Assembly (NCBI RefSeq): GCF_010119975.1
Contig: NZ_CP048222.1
Coordinates: 1,819,501 to 1,883,500 of the forward strand
Origin: Rhodocytophaga rosea
Lineage (GTDB): Bacteria; Bacteroidota; Bacteroidia; Cytophagales; 172606-1
Direction: 5' to 3'
DNA length: 64,000 bases
Shown here: positions 1 through 9,095 of the stretch, piece by piece
How the letters are laid out: the number at the start of each line of letters is the position of its first letter
Position numbering within the stretch: position 1 is the stretch's first letter
The notes under the pieces: model-generated
Seen by the model: the letters and a program-made list of their open reading frames with translations, nothing else
Told to the model about the DNA's origin: nothing
The model's database searches: none
Translations under genes and position numbers: made by a program

Positions 1-369
1 TTTGTAATCTGTACCCCTATCTGTTTTCAAAGAAACCACTGCTTTCTCTGGACTTTCAGACAAAGTTGGATCAGCGTTGTTATTAGACAAGAATTTTTTA
101 CATTCTTCTTTCAATATCCGCACATCCATAGGTTCATCTTCTACCAGGAGTTGATTTCTGGAGTTAACAATTACCTTAAATACATTTTTGTCTTTCAAGT
201 TAACATCAACAGGTGCAGTTGGATCTTTCTTTGGAGGCAGCAGCATATTCAAACCTTTGTCTGCACCAATGGTAGTAGTTACCAGGAAAAAGATTAACAG
301 CAGAAAGGCAATATCAGCCATTGAGCTGGCGTTAATTTCAGGGATTGCCCTGCTTTTTTTCTTTGCCAT
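1..369 (-). CDS. exbD: ExbD/TolR-family biopolymer transport protein, C-terminus cut by window edge
   Basis: Reading the minus strand from the ATG at 369 gives at least 123 codons with no stop before the window edge, so the C-terminus is missing. The N-terminus is short, basic and cytoplasmic (MAKKKSRAIPEIN), followed by one membrane segment containing SSMADIAFLLLIFFLV. That segment carries the conserved Asp of the ExbD/TolR family. A periplasmic domain follows. ExbD works with ExbB to couple proton flow to TonB and so powers outer-membrane SusC-type receptors such as the two in this window. It lies 12 bp downstream of the small membrane gene at 382-810 and clearly belongs to the same minus-strand operon as exbB. 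The family assignment is strong; which TonB it serves is unknown. Confidence 0.93.
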   Translation of the reverse strand, partial: MAKKKSRAIPEINASSMADIAFLLLIFFLVTTTIGADKGLNMLLPPKKDPTAPVDVNLKDKNVFKVIVNSRNQLLVEDEPMDVRILKEECKKFLSNNNADPTLSESPEKAVVSLKTDRGTDYK

Positions 370-381
370 AGATTTAAAATT

Positions 382-810
382 TTACTTAACTAAATTAGAA
401 ATCTCAGTATATACGATTCCAATTACAGCAATAATAGTCATTATATAAGAAGCTATTAATGCGCCGCCTATCGCTTTAGATCCGCCTTCACCCACTCCAA
501 AAGGAATATAGGTTGGTCTTACTTCATTATCAGAAATCATATATCCTATAAGAAATAATACCAACATCGCAACCAGGCCTAAGCCGGATTTAACTAAAGA
601 TTTAGGGTCGCCGGCGGCCTGAAATATAGGTGCAATTACAGCACCTAAAGCTGCTATAATACACATTATATACGATATATATAATGCTACATCTATCCAG
701 CCTGTTCCCTCTTGCGAAACAGGAGCAGCTTCCTGTGCCATAAGCTCAGTAGAACCGATTACTGATATACCAATAAACGTTATAAGTACTAAAAAAAGTG
801 CCTTCTTCAT
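382..810 (-). CDS. Small membrane protein between exbB and exbD
   Basis: This 142-residue protein begins with a signal peptide or first membrane segment ending near ELMAQ (residue 26), followed by about three hydrophobic segments (near 41-65, 75-95 and 114-138). I recognise no catalytic motif. The 15-bp gap to exbB and 12-bp gap to exbD make an operon nearly certain. Bacteroidota often carry an uncharacterised membrane protein in this position, so it is probably an accessory part of the Ton proton-motor complex (inference from position only). It could equally be an assembly factor. Confidence 0.85.
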   Translation of the reverse strand: MKKALFLVLITFIGISVIGSTELMAQEAAPVSQEGTGWIDVALYISYIMCIIAALGAVIAPIFQAAGDPKSLVKSGLGLVAMLVLFLIGYMISDNEVRPTYIPFGVGEGGSKAIGGALIASYIMTIIAVIGIVYTEISNLVK

Positions 811-825
811 AGTTATTTTTATATA

Positions 826-1650
826 TTATCTTAAACCGCCTTTTGTTATGTTATATTTTACTAAAGTATCTACCAGGGTGATAGAAGCATCTTCCATCTG
901 GCTTACAATAGAATCAATTTTAGTAACGAGGTAGTTATAAAATACCTGAAGAATAATAGCTACAATCAAACCACCTACGGTAGTAATCAAAGCCACCTGG
1001 ATACCGCTAGCAACTACTGTTGGAGAAACGTCACCGGCAGCAGCAATAGCCTGGAAGGCGAAGATCATACCCACAACCGTTCCCAAGAAACCAAGCATTG
1101 GGGCAAGTGCAATAAAGAGAGACAACCAAACCAAACCTTTTTCCAGTTTACCCATTTCTACGGAACCATAAGATACAATAGATTTTTCTACCATATCTAC
1201 GCCTTCAGGAGCCCGCATCAGGCCTTGTGTAAAAATAGAGGCAACCGGTCCGCGGGTGCTTCTGGTAACTTCTTTAGCAGCTTCTACGCCACCAGTGTTC
1301 AGCGCATCTTCTACCCTGGTTAATAATTTTTTAGTGTTGGTGGAAGCCAGATTCAAGGTAATGATCCTTTCGATGGCAATAGCCAGGCCGAAAATGAAAC
1401 AAAGAAGAATAGGCACCATGTATTCCACACCACCGGAAATAAAATTTTCTTTTACGATCTGATGGAAACTTTGCTCTTCTGCTACAGCATCATCTGTAGC
1501 AGTGGATACAGGAACACCAGCATCTTCTGTTGCCGTGGTGGCTGTGTCTGTTGCTGTTGTTGTAGAGGTTGTGTCTTGTGCCATCAGGTTTGCAGAAAAG
1601 CCAAGGGTCAGGGTACCGGCAAGCATCAAAGAAGCTAATAACTTTTTCAT
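826..1650 (-). CDS. exbB: ExbB/TolQ/MotA-family proton channel
   Basis: The 274-residue protein has a signal-like N-terminus ending at LMAQ (about residue 25), a Thr/Ala-rich linker to about residue 60, and three membrane segments near 76-95, 170-197 and 215-240. The motif GFLGTVVGM in the second segment matches the MotA/TolQ/ExbB proton-channel signature. ExbB forms the stator ring that ExbD threads to energise TonB. The N-terminal extension with a Thr/Ala-rich stretch is longer than in E. coli ExbB but common in Bacteroidota. It is the first gene of the minus-strand exbB / membrane protein / exbD operon. Confidence 0.94.
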   Translation of the reverse strand: MKKLLASLMLAGTLTLGFSANLMAQDTTSTTTATDTATTATEDAGVPVSTATDDAVAEEQSFHQIVKENFISGGVEYMVPILLCFIFGLAIAIERIITLNLASTNTKKLLTRVEDALNTGGVEAAKEVTRSTRGPVASIFTQGLMRAPEGVDMVEKSIVSYGSVEMGKLEKGLVWLSLFIALAPMLGFLGTVVGMIFAFQAIAAAGDVSPTVVASGIQVALITTVGGLIVAIILQVFYNYLVTKIDSIVSQMEDASITLVDTLVKYNITKGGLR

Positions 1651-1743
1651 AGTTTGATTGTTAGCGATTGTATTAGGTTTAAAAGGTTTATAAATTTTAA
1701 AAAATTTCAGTTATCAAAAGTAATTTCGCTGTACCCAAGAGAG

Positions 1744-1831
1744 CAGAGAGGAAGGGATTCGAACCCTCGATACCCTTTAGAGGTATACACACTTTCCAGG
1801 CGTGCTCCTTCAACCACTCGGACACCTCTCT
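1744..1831 (-). tRNA. tRNA-Ser (anticodon GGA)
   Basis: The minus strand folds as a class II tRNA. The 7-bp acceptor stem pairs AGAGAGG with CCTCTCT and G is the discriminator base. The anticodon stem pairs CACGC with GTGTG around loop CTGGAAA, giving anticodon GGA (reads UCC/UCU). A long variable arm follows, and the T-arm pairs GAGGG with CCCTT around TTCGAAT. The 3' CCA is not encoded. No integrase gene or repeated tRNA end was seen nearby, so it shows no sign of being an integration site. Confidence 0.95.
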
Positions 1832-1904
1832 TTTTTGAATTAAACACAATCTTGTGGCACAAAGAAATCAAGAAAAAAGTGCATATGCAAGTTTTAAAAT
1901 AATT

Positions 1905-1928
1905 TTTTACTACCAAATCTTAGTAAAA
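1905..1928 (-). terminator. Hairpin downstream of ansA
   Basis: Perfect 8-bp arms TTTTACTA and TAGTAAAA surround an 8-base loop, 22 bases past the asparaginase stop. The stem is AT-only and the T tract is short, so termination is plausible but not certain. Confidence 0.45.
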
Positions 1929-1949
1929 TGATATGATTTGAACCTGCAA

Positions 1950-3014
1950 TCAAAGCATCTCTCCTCTTATCGGGCAAATTAATTGTTTTTTCACGTCTTC
2001 CAAAAAATTTTCTCTTCCCAGCAAGTACATCATTTTGGTAATACCTGCTTCTGTTGTTAAATCTTTTCCGCTTAAAACGCCAATTTCCGCTAATTTCTTA
2101 CTGGTTTCATACTTGCCCTGTACTACCTTTCCGCCGCTGCATTGTGAAATATTCAGAATAATCACCTGACGGTCAATGGCCTCTGCCAAAGCATCAATAA
2201 ACCCAGCCGATGTAGGCGCATTTCCTGAACCATATGTTTCCAATACTAAGCCTTTCAATCCCGGAATATGCAAAATATTATTTACTATATTCAAATGAAT
2301 CCCAGGAAATAATTTTAGTATAGCCACATTTGAGTTCATTTTTGTACAGCATTTAATATCGTTTGCACGCTTATAAGGCATTATTAGCTGTTTGTTATAG
2401 TCAATGCTTATGCCTGCCTCTGCCAGAGCCGGATAATTGTCGGAATAAAAGGCATCAAAATGGGCACTTTCTACTTTTTTGGCCCGGTTGCCTCTCCACA
2501 AAAAATTATTAAAATAGATACATACTTCTGGTACCATGGGATTACCCTCTGCATTTCTTGCTGAAGCTATTTCCAGGGCTGTAATCAGATTTCTCCGGGC
2601 ATCGGTCCGTACGGCACCTATTGGAATCTGAGAGCCTGTAAAGATCACCGGCTTATTCAGATTTTCGAGCAAGAAACTCAACGCAGAGGCACTGTATGCC
2701 ATGGTATCTGTACCGTGGAGAATTACAAATCCGTCATATAGCTCATAATTGTTATAAATAATTTGAGCCATTTCTATCCAGTGTTCAGGAGTTACATTGG
2801 AGGAATCTATCGGCTTTGCAAATGCAATAACAGTCAGTTCAAAATCAAAACGGCTCAACTCCGGTACGCGCTCCACAATATGTTCAAAATCGAACGGCAC
2901 CAGTTGCCCGGCCCGGTTGTATACCATCCCGAATGTTCCGCCAGTATAGAGGGTAAGAATGGAAGTACTTGCCTGAGGAGTAGCGGCTGTCCGGATTTTA
3001 ACGGTGGTGTACAT
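1950..3014 (-). CDS. ansA: Type I L-asparaginase
   Basis: This 354-residue cytoplasmic enzyme hydrolyses L-asparagine to aspartate and ammonia. Both catalytic threonine motifs are visible: TGGTFGM at residues 24-30 and HGTDTMAY at 100-107. The length, and a C-terminal domain containing VLETYGSGNAP, fit the type I (AnsA) subgroup. No signal peptide is seen, which argues against the secreted type II form. Its start lies 38 bp downstream (in its own direction) of a 16-copy octamer tandem repeat, so the promoter must lie in or beyond that repeat. TatD is the next gene upstream, in the same orientation but 225 bp away. Confidence 0.94.
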   Translation of the reverse strand: MYTTVKIRTAATPQASTSILTLYTGGTFGMVYNRAGQLVPFDFEHIVERVPELSRFDFELTVIAFAKPIDSSNVTPEHWIEMAQIIYNNYELYDGFVILHGTDTMAYSASALSFLLENLNKPVIFTGSQIPIGAVRTDARRNLITALEIASARNAEGNPMVPEVCIYFNNFLWRGNRAKKVESAHFDAFYSDNYPALAEAGISIDYNKQLIMPYKRANDIKCCTKMNSNVAILKLFPGIHLNIVNNILHIPGLKGLVLETYGSGNAPTSAGFIDALAEAIDRQVIILNISQCSGGKVVQGKYETSKKLAEIGVLSGKDLTTEAGITKMMYLLGRENFLEDVKKQLICPIRGEML

Positions 3015-3052
3015 GAAAAATGAGTGATTGAGAGATGGAGGGATTATATGGT

Positions 3053-3180
3053 TGAATTACTGAATTACTGAATTACTGAATTACTGAATTACTGAATTAC
3101 TGAATTACTGAATTACTGAATTACTGAATTACTGAATTACTGAATTACTGAATTACTGAATTACTGAATTACTGAATTAT
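3053..3180. repeat. Octamer tandem repeat, 16 copies of TGAATTAC
   Basis: Sixteen head-to-tail copies of the 8-bp unit TGAATTAC span exactly 128 bp. All are identical except the last, which ends in T instead of C. The array occupies most of the 225-bp gap between tatD and ansA, upstream of the ansA start. Such perfect short arrays can change copy number by slipped-strand replication. Confidence 0.97.
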
Positions 3181-3239
3181 ATAATTTATTTTTTATTCTG
3201 ACCTTCTGTAATCCTGTTATTCTAAAAGTCTGTAATTAT

Positions 3240-4016
3240 CTATTCACTCAAGTCATTTCTACCAAACAGAGCCAAAGCATTTTGAGTAGTGATCCGGTTT
3301 ACCTCTTCCAGGGATGTTTGTTTTAAATCGGCTACTCTCTGGGCAACGATGGGCAGATACGCTGTTTCATTGCGCTTTCCCCGGAAAGGTACTGGCGCCA
3401 GGTAAGGACTGTCGGTTTCCAGAACGATATGCTCTAACGCTACATGTGGTAATACCTGATCCAAGCCTCCATTTTTAAAGGTGCTTACTCCTCCAATTCC
3501 CAGAAGAAATCCCATCCCGATCACTTGCGAGGCCTCTGACAGATTGCCGGTAAAACAATGAAAAATGCCGTTTACTCCTTCTGTTCCGATCTCCTTTAAT
3601 AATGCTACCGTTTCGTCAAACGAGTTCCGGCAATGTATTACAATTGGCAGCTGGTGTTTTTTAGCCAGCTTTACCTGGAACCGGAAAGCCTCCTCCTGCT
3701 GTTGCCGGAACTCAGTGGACCAGTAAAAATCCAGTCCGATCTCTCCTACAGCTGAAAATGGATGTTTAGCCAGCCAGTCTTCAACCAGTTGCAATTCTTT
3801 TTCAAAAGAGGCATTTACATAGCAGGGATGTAAGCCCATCATTGGTAAGCACTGGTCGGGATAGGTTTTTGCCAGCGCCAGCATGCCTTCTATTGAGGTA
3901 TGGTCAATATTAGGCATATAAATCCGGGTCACTCCGGCAGCAAAGGTACGTTCCAGCATTTGTTTCCGGTCTCCGTCAAATTCAGGAGCATAAATATGTG
4001 CGTGTGTATCAATCAT
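3240..4016 (-). CDS. tatD: TatD-family metal-dependent hydrolase/DNase
   Basis: This 258-residue TIM-barrel hydrolase opens with the metal motif MIDTHAH (His5 and His7). Further metal or active-site motifs are VGEIGLDFYW, IVIHCRN, IFHCFTGN and LETDSPYLAP followed by FRGKRNE, all in the order expected for TatD/YcfH proteins. Known members are Mg-dependent 3'-5' exonucleases acting in DNA quality control; the exact substrate here is not predicted. The start at 4016 places the HxH motif where the family has it. It is monocistronic or loosely linked to ansA. Confidence 0.93.
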   Translation of the reverse strand: MIDTHAHIYAPEFDGDRKQMLERTFAAGVTRIYMPNIDHTSIEGMLALAKTYPDQCLPMMGLHPCYVNASFEKELQLVEDWLAKHPFSAVGEIGLDFYWSTEFRQQQEEAFRFQVKLAKKHQLPIVIHCRNSFDETVALLKEIGTEGVNGIFHCFTGNLSEASQVIGMGFLLGIGGVSTFKNGGLDQVLPHVALEHIVLETDSPYLAPVPFRGKRNETAYLPIVAQRVADLKQTSLEEVNRITTQNALALFGRNDLSE

Positions 4017-4116
4017 AAGTTTACGTAGCCAATAGACAGGTATGGCTACTTATTAAAACTGCAATATTAGCCGGAAAAAACAGGAAACAGGCTCCCGGAG
4101 AGAAATTATATAAATT

Positions 4117-4591
4117 TTAAAAGCGCAACAGGGTTTTACCCGGGCGTACCCGGGGCAGAAGAATTGAATGTGTGGCAAAATGGGTGTGCCGGAGAACCCC
4201 AGAGAATAATAGAATCCGGCACTTATTGGGTATAGGTAAAAAAATCTGTAGCGGGCAGGATCGTATTACAGTTTTATTTGAAGAATGCCCAAGTACGATT
4301 CCAAAGATGATTACGTCTCACCAGGAAGGATTCAATGAAACTTTCCTCATGCCCGATTTACAGGAGAACTGGTCGCTATCTATTACTAATACTAACCATT
4401 GGGGAAAGGCAGTATTCGAAACAAAAAATCATGGCAACTACTGGTCAGCCCAGGTTGTAGATGCTGGAATGTACTTTTACTTTTTGCATGATCTATCCAG
4501 CATCCGGACGTTTAAAGGCAGGGTGCATGTATTGCGGCAGATGGTAACTAAACTAAACGGAAGCGGCTCTCTCGTTTTCCTCCCGGATTAA
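4117..4591 (+). pseudogene. Broken C-terminal end of a T9SS cargo protein (Ig-like plus CHU_C domain relic)
   Basis: The open frame 4172-4591 translates to a diverged gliding-motility-associated (CHU_C, T9SS type B) C-terminal domain: ECPSTIPKMITSHQEGFNET, then LSITNTNHWGKAVFETKN, YWSAQVVDAGMYFYFL and FKGRVHVLR. The usual ITPNGDGxNDxF core has decayed. Just upstream, in another frame (about 4117-4232), the sequence reads GFYPGVPGAEELNVWQNG and IIESGTYWV. This is the typical end of the Ig-like domain that precedes CHU_C. That frame ends at a TAG at 4233-4235, and the frame changes near an A7 run at 4238-4244. No signal peptide or passenger domain remains. The ATG at 4172 is therefore probably not a true start. 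The 3' end overlaps the convergent gene at 4553-4744. Confidence 0.75.
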
Positions 4592-4744
4592 GCTCTTGAT
4601 CTCTTGTGCCATTTCAGGAGTTACCTCCATTCCATGCACCTCTCTGGCATGCTCAGCAGCCTGGCGCATCACCTCATTTTCATTTTCTGCCATAATAACT
4701 ATGTTACAGTCAAATCCGGCATCACGGCAATTCAGAACTTTCAT
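4553..4744 (-). CDS. DUF1059-type small protein
   Basis: This 63-residue protein begins MKVLNCRDAGFDCNIVI and continues with AAEHAREVHGMEVTPEMAQ. It resembles the DUF1059 family of small cytoplasmic proteins at full length, including the two Cys residues and the AEHAxxxHG segment. The family has no established function. Its last 13 codons overlap the convergent T9SS relic by 39 bp. Confidence 0.85.
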   Translation of the reverse strand: MKVLNCRDAGFDCNIVIMAENENEVMRQAAEHAREVHGMEVTPEMAQEIKSLIREENERAASV

Positions 4745-5111
4745 GGTAAAGTGATTTTAAGTGGAGAAAAATATTATCGGGAAAATCTACCTGCCTATTA
4801 CAAAAAAGCTTACTTAAATGTAGTGTATAATTCAGCTCTTGTCAATACCTGATTTTATGTATTTTTAAACTGGTGTTAATAAGTGCCTGGATAAAAATTG
4901 CCAGGAATTAATATGGTTATGAATCACATTCTATTTATACAGGTTCCTTAAAATATAACCTGTTTCATGCAGCCCTCAACTATCACATAAATCCTGTATA
5001 TATTTAAATGTGTGCAATCCTGCTTCCATACAATCTCTCAAAATACAAAACCTTTTACCCACCCTTTACAGTTTAACCTTAAAGAATCGAATGGTGAAAA
5101 TGTATTTCTGT
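4745..5111. other. AT-rich intergenic stretch
   Basis: I see no supported gene, RNA or repeat in this gap between divergent genes. It should contain the promoters of the DUF1059 gene (minus) and the metallophosphatase (plus). Confidence 0.6.
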
Positions 5112-5119
5112 TACGTTTG
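5112..5119 (+). promoter_or_regulatory. Candidate TAnnTTTG promoter box for the metallophosphatase
   Basis: TACGTTTG matches the Bacteroidota -7 consensus TAnnTTTG but lies only 4 bases before the ATG at 5124. If used, the transcript would be leaderless or nearly so. No convincing -33 TTG was found, so this may be chance. Confidence 0.3.
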
Positions 5120-5123
5120 AAAT

Positions 5124-6356
5124 ATGAGCAGTATATCAGGCCGTCTAAAAAAACAATATAACCGCATACGCAATTCGCCGCTTGCCCCCCACCAGCTTAA
5201 AGATTACTGGACCAGCCGGAAACCATATTACCGGAGAATTGAAGGCAAGTGGCAAACCAGGCATCCGGAGGATCAGGCAGAATTAGCTTATACCGTATTA
5301 CTGGTAGGCGATATGGGGTATCCGGCATTAAATGGCAAAGATCCAATCTTGAATATGCTAGCCAGCCAGATTGCCAATAAAAACGAAAAAATGGCGGTTG
5401 TTTTTCTGGGAGACAATATTTATCCCAGAGGTCTTCCGGAACCTGGGCACCGCCTGCGCCGCATTTCTGAAGAACGGCTCAAAGCGCAACTTGACTTATT
5501 TACTGATTTTAAAGGCAAGGTATATTATCTATCCGGCAACCACGACTGGAATAAGGGAAAGAAGAATGGTTTTGAATACCTGCGCCGCCAGGAAGAATAT
5601 ATTGAGCAATACCTCAACCGGGGAAATGTATTTTTGCCAGATAATGGTTGTCCTGGCCCAGTTCTCGTTGATCTCACAGAAGAAGTCCTGCTGATTATCA
5701 TCAATACACAATGGTGGGTACAGCGGGGCGTAAAACCTATCGGACCTTTTTACCAATGTGAAGCCCAGAGTGAAGAACATTTTTTTCAATTACTCGATGA
5801 TGCCATTTCCAGGAATTCACACCGCAAAATTCTGGTAGCCGCCCATCATCCCTTATACAGTAATGCCCTGCACGGAGGCAAATTCTCTATGAAACACCAT
5901 ATTTTTCCGCTTACCTCGGCGCATAAAAAACTGTACATTCCACTTCCGGTCGCAGGCTCACTCTATCCTTTGTACCGGCGTTTATTTGGGGCATATGAAG
6001 ATATGTCGCACCCCCGTTACCGCCGGATGCGGAAAGGATTGCTGAAGGTGTTTAAAAAATACCAGAATATTGTGTATGCCGCCGGCCATGACCATAACCT
6101 GCAATACTTCAACCAGCATCATAATCACTATATTGTGAGCGGTTCAGGAAGCAAAGTTTCCTTTGTACACAAAGGCGGAAAAGCTTCGTTTACCCATGCC
6201 CACCGGGGTATTTTTCAGATTAACTATTATACCAATGGTGAAACCTGGATGAAGGTAGTAGAACCAGCCGACGAACTCGACAAACACCCGGTAGTAATGT
6301 TCCAGAAACAACTCGAACAAGTACAGGTAACGAATGGAAGCACTGCCAATGTGTAG
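5124..6356 (+). CDS. Calcineurin-like metallophosphoesterase
   Basis: The 410-residue protein contains the ordered metal-binding motifs of calcineurin-like phosphoesterases: GDMGYP, LGDNIYP, SGNHDWNKG, AAHHPLYSNALHGG and AAGHDHNLQYF. The last two supply the catalytic His pair and the final metal ligands. No signal peptide is evident; the first 45 residues are basic. The resemblance is to the acid-phosphatase-like (purple phosphatase) branch common in Bacteroidota. The physiological phosphoester is unknown. It sits alone between a decayed T9SS fragment and a broken LytTR gene. Confidence 0.9.
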   Translation: MSSISGRLKKQYNRIRNSPLAPHQLKDYWTSRKPYYRRIEGKWQTRHPEDQAELAYTVLLVGDMGYPALNGKDPILNMLASQIANKNEKMAVVFLGDNIYPRGLPEPGHRLRRISEERLKAQLDLFTDFKGKVYYLSGNHDWNKGKKNGFEYLRRQEEYIEQYLNRGNVFLPDNGCPGPVLVDLTEEVLLIIINTQWWVQRGVKPIGPFYQCEAQSEEHFFQLLDDAISRNSHRKILVAAHHPLYSNALHGGKFSMKHHIFPLTSAHKKLYIPLPVAGSLYPLYRRLFGAYEDMSHPRYRRMRKGLLKVFKKYQNIVYAAGHDHNLQYFNQHHNHYIVSGSGSKVSFVHKGGKASFTHAHRGIFQINYYTNGETWMKVVEPADELDKHPVVMFQKQLEQVQVTNGSTANV

Positions 6357-6363
6357 AATTGCC

Positions 6364-6371
6364 TATATTTG
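6364..6371 (+). promoter_or_regulatory. Candidate TAnnTTTG promoter box upstream of the LytTR gene
   Basis: TATATTTG matches the Bacteroidota -7 box and sits 21 bases before the ATG at 6393, a sensible spacing for a short leader. No clear -33 element was found. Confidence 0.4.
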
Positions 6372-6392
6372 GTGAGGCTGAAATAAAGCTGC

Positions 6393-7234
6393 ATGTTGGA
6401 GCAACCCTTACAAGCACGGGCATTACCTGTTTACCGGGATAAGTGGATACAAATTATTGGCATTCCACTCATTACGGTTTTCTCCTATTACCTTACCTAT
6501 AATAATATACAGTTTAACTGGTGGCTGGTTTACGAATTTTGCAGCGATGTAGTCAAAATATTTCTTGTCTGGCAGGTGCTCCGGTTCGTTATTACCCGGC
6601 TGGACAGATATCACCCCTGGGAACATCATCTTGTAAAGCGGCTGGCCATACAGATACCGCTTACCTGTATTGCTGGCTTAATCGCTTTAACAGCACTGGT
6701 ATTTACAGATTATGCGTTCATCCGTCCCTATCCGCTGGAACATTACTTCAGTCTTGACCTGATTATCGCTCTTATTTTTTTGCTGCTGGGCAATGCCATT
6801 TATGTAAGCCTGTACTATTATGATGTGTACCTGCGGAGTATTACAGAAAAGCAGGCGCTTGCCAGGCAATTGCAGGAAGAGCATACATTTGCAAATGAAC
6901 ATTTGGTTGTAAAAATGGGAAAACGGGATATTGTCGTCCCTTTCCGGATATACTTTGCCTGTATTCTGAAGAGAAAGAAACTTTTGTGCTGACACATGAC
7001 AATAAAACCTATCTGATCGATTTATCTTTAGACAAACTGGCAGAACAACTGCCAGCATCTTTATTTTTCCGGGCCAACCGGAAGTTTATTGTCGCTGCCA
7101 CTATCGTCAACAGTATGCAAGCCGATACATATGGCAAATTACTTGTACATCTGAAAGCTCACCCCAAACTGCCTCCCAACCTTACCATAAGCCGGGATAA
7201 AGCGCCTGCATTCCGTCAGTGGCTGAAACGCTAA
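6393..7234 (+). pseudogene. Membrane-anchored LytTR-family regulator, frameshifted
   Basis: The first frame (6393-6992) encodes about four membrane segments followed by a coiled linker (EKQALARQLQEEH) and the first strand of a LytTR DNA-binding domain (VVKMGKRDIVVP). That frame then runs into unrelated sequence and stops. The rest of the LytTR domain continues in a second frame: DILCLYSEEKETFVLTHDN just upstream of the ATG at 6986, then LFFRANRKFIVAATIVNSMQ and the end at 7234. Joining the frames needs one base restored near 6938-6947. The intact product would be an inner-membrane LytTR transcription factor of about 280 residues. This is either real decay or a sequencing error; raw reads would decide. 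Confidence 0.82.
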
Positions 7235-7349
7235 GCTTGCAATTGGTCGCCATTTTTTATGCAGTTGGGCGACAACCGGCCTTATTCTTGCGCCAACATG
7301 CCTTTTTTGGATTTGTTTTGTGTCGGCACAAGAAAACAAATCCAACAAG

Positions 7350-9031
7350 ATGAAAAGCTTATTTTTGATTTATTCTCTCTTATTTCTCTCCCTATTAACA
7401 GCAAAACTGGTACAGGCACAGTCTCTACCTGCGGCTACAGCAACCCGCATTGATGGAGAATTCGCCACCTGGCACACTAATAAATCTCCGGGAGCAGTCA
7501 TTGGCATCATTCACCACGGAGAATTCATTTATAAAAAGGCTTTCGGCATGGCCGATGTCGAAAACAAGATTCCTTTAACCACCAAACATGCTTTCTGGGT
7601 AGCTTCGGTTTCCAAACAATTTACGGCGATGGGAATTGCCTTACTCGCTGAACAAGGCAAACTCAATATAGATGATGATATACGTAAACACCTGCCCTAT
7701 CTTCCGTTTATGGGAGATACTATCCGCATCAGGCATTTGATTTATCACACCAGTGGCCTGCGGGATGGATTTACCCTGGTCGGCATGAAATTTAAAGGCG
7801 AAAATACTATACCAACCGGAATGTCATTACTATGCTCAGCCGGCAAACTGGTTTGAATAATAAACCCGGAGAAAACCATGCCTATAACAATGGAGCGTAT
7901 GTACTGCTGGCAGAAATTATTGCGAAGGTGAGCGGAAAACCCTTTCAGGAATTTATAGACGAAGCCATCTTTAAATCCTTGCATATGCAAGAGAGCTATT
8001 TCGCCGGAAAAATCACCGGAGAGAAGCCACAATTAGCCCAAGGCTACGAGGTACGCTATCATGGCAAAGGCTTCTCATACCGGAGAGGACACTTCAAAGG
8101 CAATACAGTCGGATCATCCGGGCTGATTACTACACTGGATGACCTGTATCAGTGGGATCAGAATTTTTACCACAACCGGCTGGGTAAAGGCAATACTGAA
8201 CTCATTGAGCAAATACTTACCCCTGGCAAGTTGAATGATGGCGCTACGCTTTCGTATGCCTATGGCCTGGAAACAGAAGTGTATAAAGGACAAATGGTCA
8301 TTACCCACAGCGGTGCTGATAGAGGTTACAAAGCCGAAATCGTACGTTTTCCGGACCTGGAACTTACTATTATTTGTCTTTCCAATGCTGATAATATGTA
8401 TAACCTGACTGCAAAACTGCTGAAAATGGGTGAATGGATAGCCCCAGAAGCATTCCAGTCTACAGTAGCAAAACCTGATTCAAGCATCCAAACTGCTCTA
8501 CATGAGAAAGCTGGCTATTACCTGAATGTAGATGGAAAGGCAGAATTGCGGGTCATTACAGTAAAGAATGATGAATTGTATGCAGCCAGGTCAGTACATG
8601 GCTACCAGGAGCCTCTGATTGCACAAGATGAACATACCTTTGTAAATAAAGGCTCTGAAGAATATGCTTATCATTTTACACACACCGAAACCAGTGAACA
8701 GGTAATACAATATAGAGAAAGAGCAAATGAATTCACCCTGCATAAAATACAGCCAGAGCAACAGACCACAAAACAACTCAAAGCCTATGCCGGCAAGTAT
8801 TATAGCAAAGAACTCAACTTCACCTACCGGCTGACCTTACGTAAAGGTAAACTGGGCCTTCGTATTTTCAGGCTGATTCATATTCCCTTTACCCCTATGG
8901 AAAATCACCTATTTCTGGCAGACCTGATGGGAAACAATACGCTCGTTTTCCAGACCAATGCAGCAGGAATCATAACAGGATTTCATTTTAACCGGGATGG
9001 CGTTTCAGGATTGTTATTTGAAAAGAAGTAA
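7350..9031 (+). pseudogene. Exported serine hydrolase (beta-lactamase/PBP4 family), frameshifted
   Basis: The start at 7350 gives a clean signal peptide (MKSLFLIYSLLFLSLLTAKL, cleaved after VQAQ); an upstream ATG at 7320 would add ten polar residues before it. The first frame carries the catalytic SxxK motif (SVSK in VASVSKQFTAMG) and ends at 7856 after LRDGFTLVGMKFKGEN. The family sequence resumes in another frame just upstream of 7832 (YYTNRNVITML), then has the YxN motif (HAYNNGAY) and the HxG motif (ITHSGADRGY), and runs to 9031. The shift lies at about 7800-7808 and corresponds to one missing base. An intact protein would be about 560 residues with a C-terminal lipocalin-like domain. The start context is unremarkable. 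Confidence 0.85.
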
Positions 9032-9095
9032 TTTTTTATTGAGAAGCAACTCCAACCGGAATAAGTGCATCATAGCAGCCATACGGCTACATCCT

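Noticed and set aside
1744-1831. tRNA-Ser as an integration site of a genomic island
   Set aside because: No integrase and no repeated tRNA 3' end was found on either side.
1654-1916. Open frames on both strands over the tRNA
   Set aside because: They run across a complete tRNA-Ser structure and have no family resemblance.
3053-3180. CRISPR-like repeated array
   Set aside because: The units are 8 bp with no spacers and no cas genes nearby; it is a simple tandem repeat.
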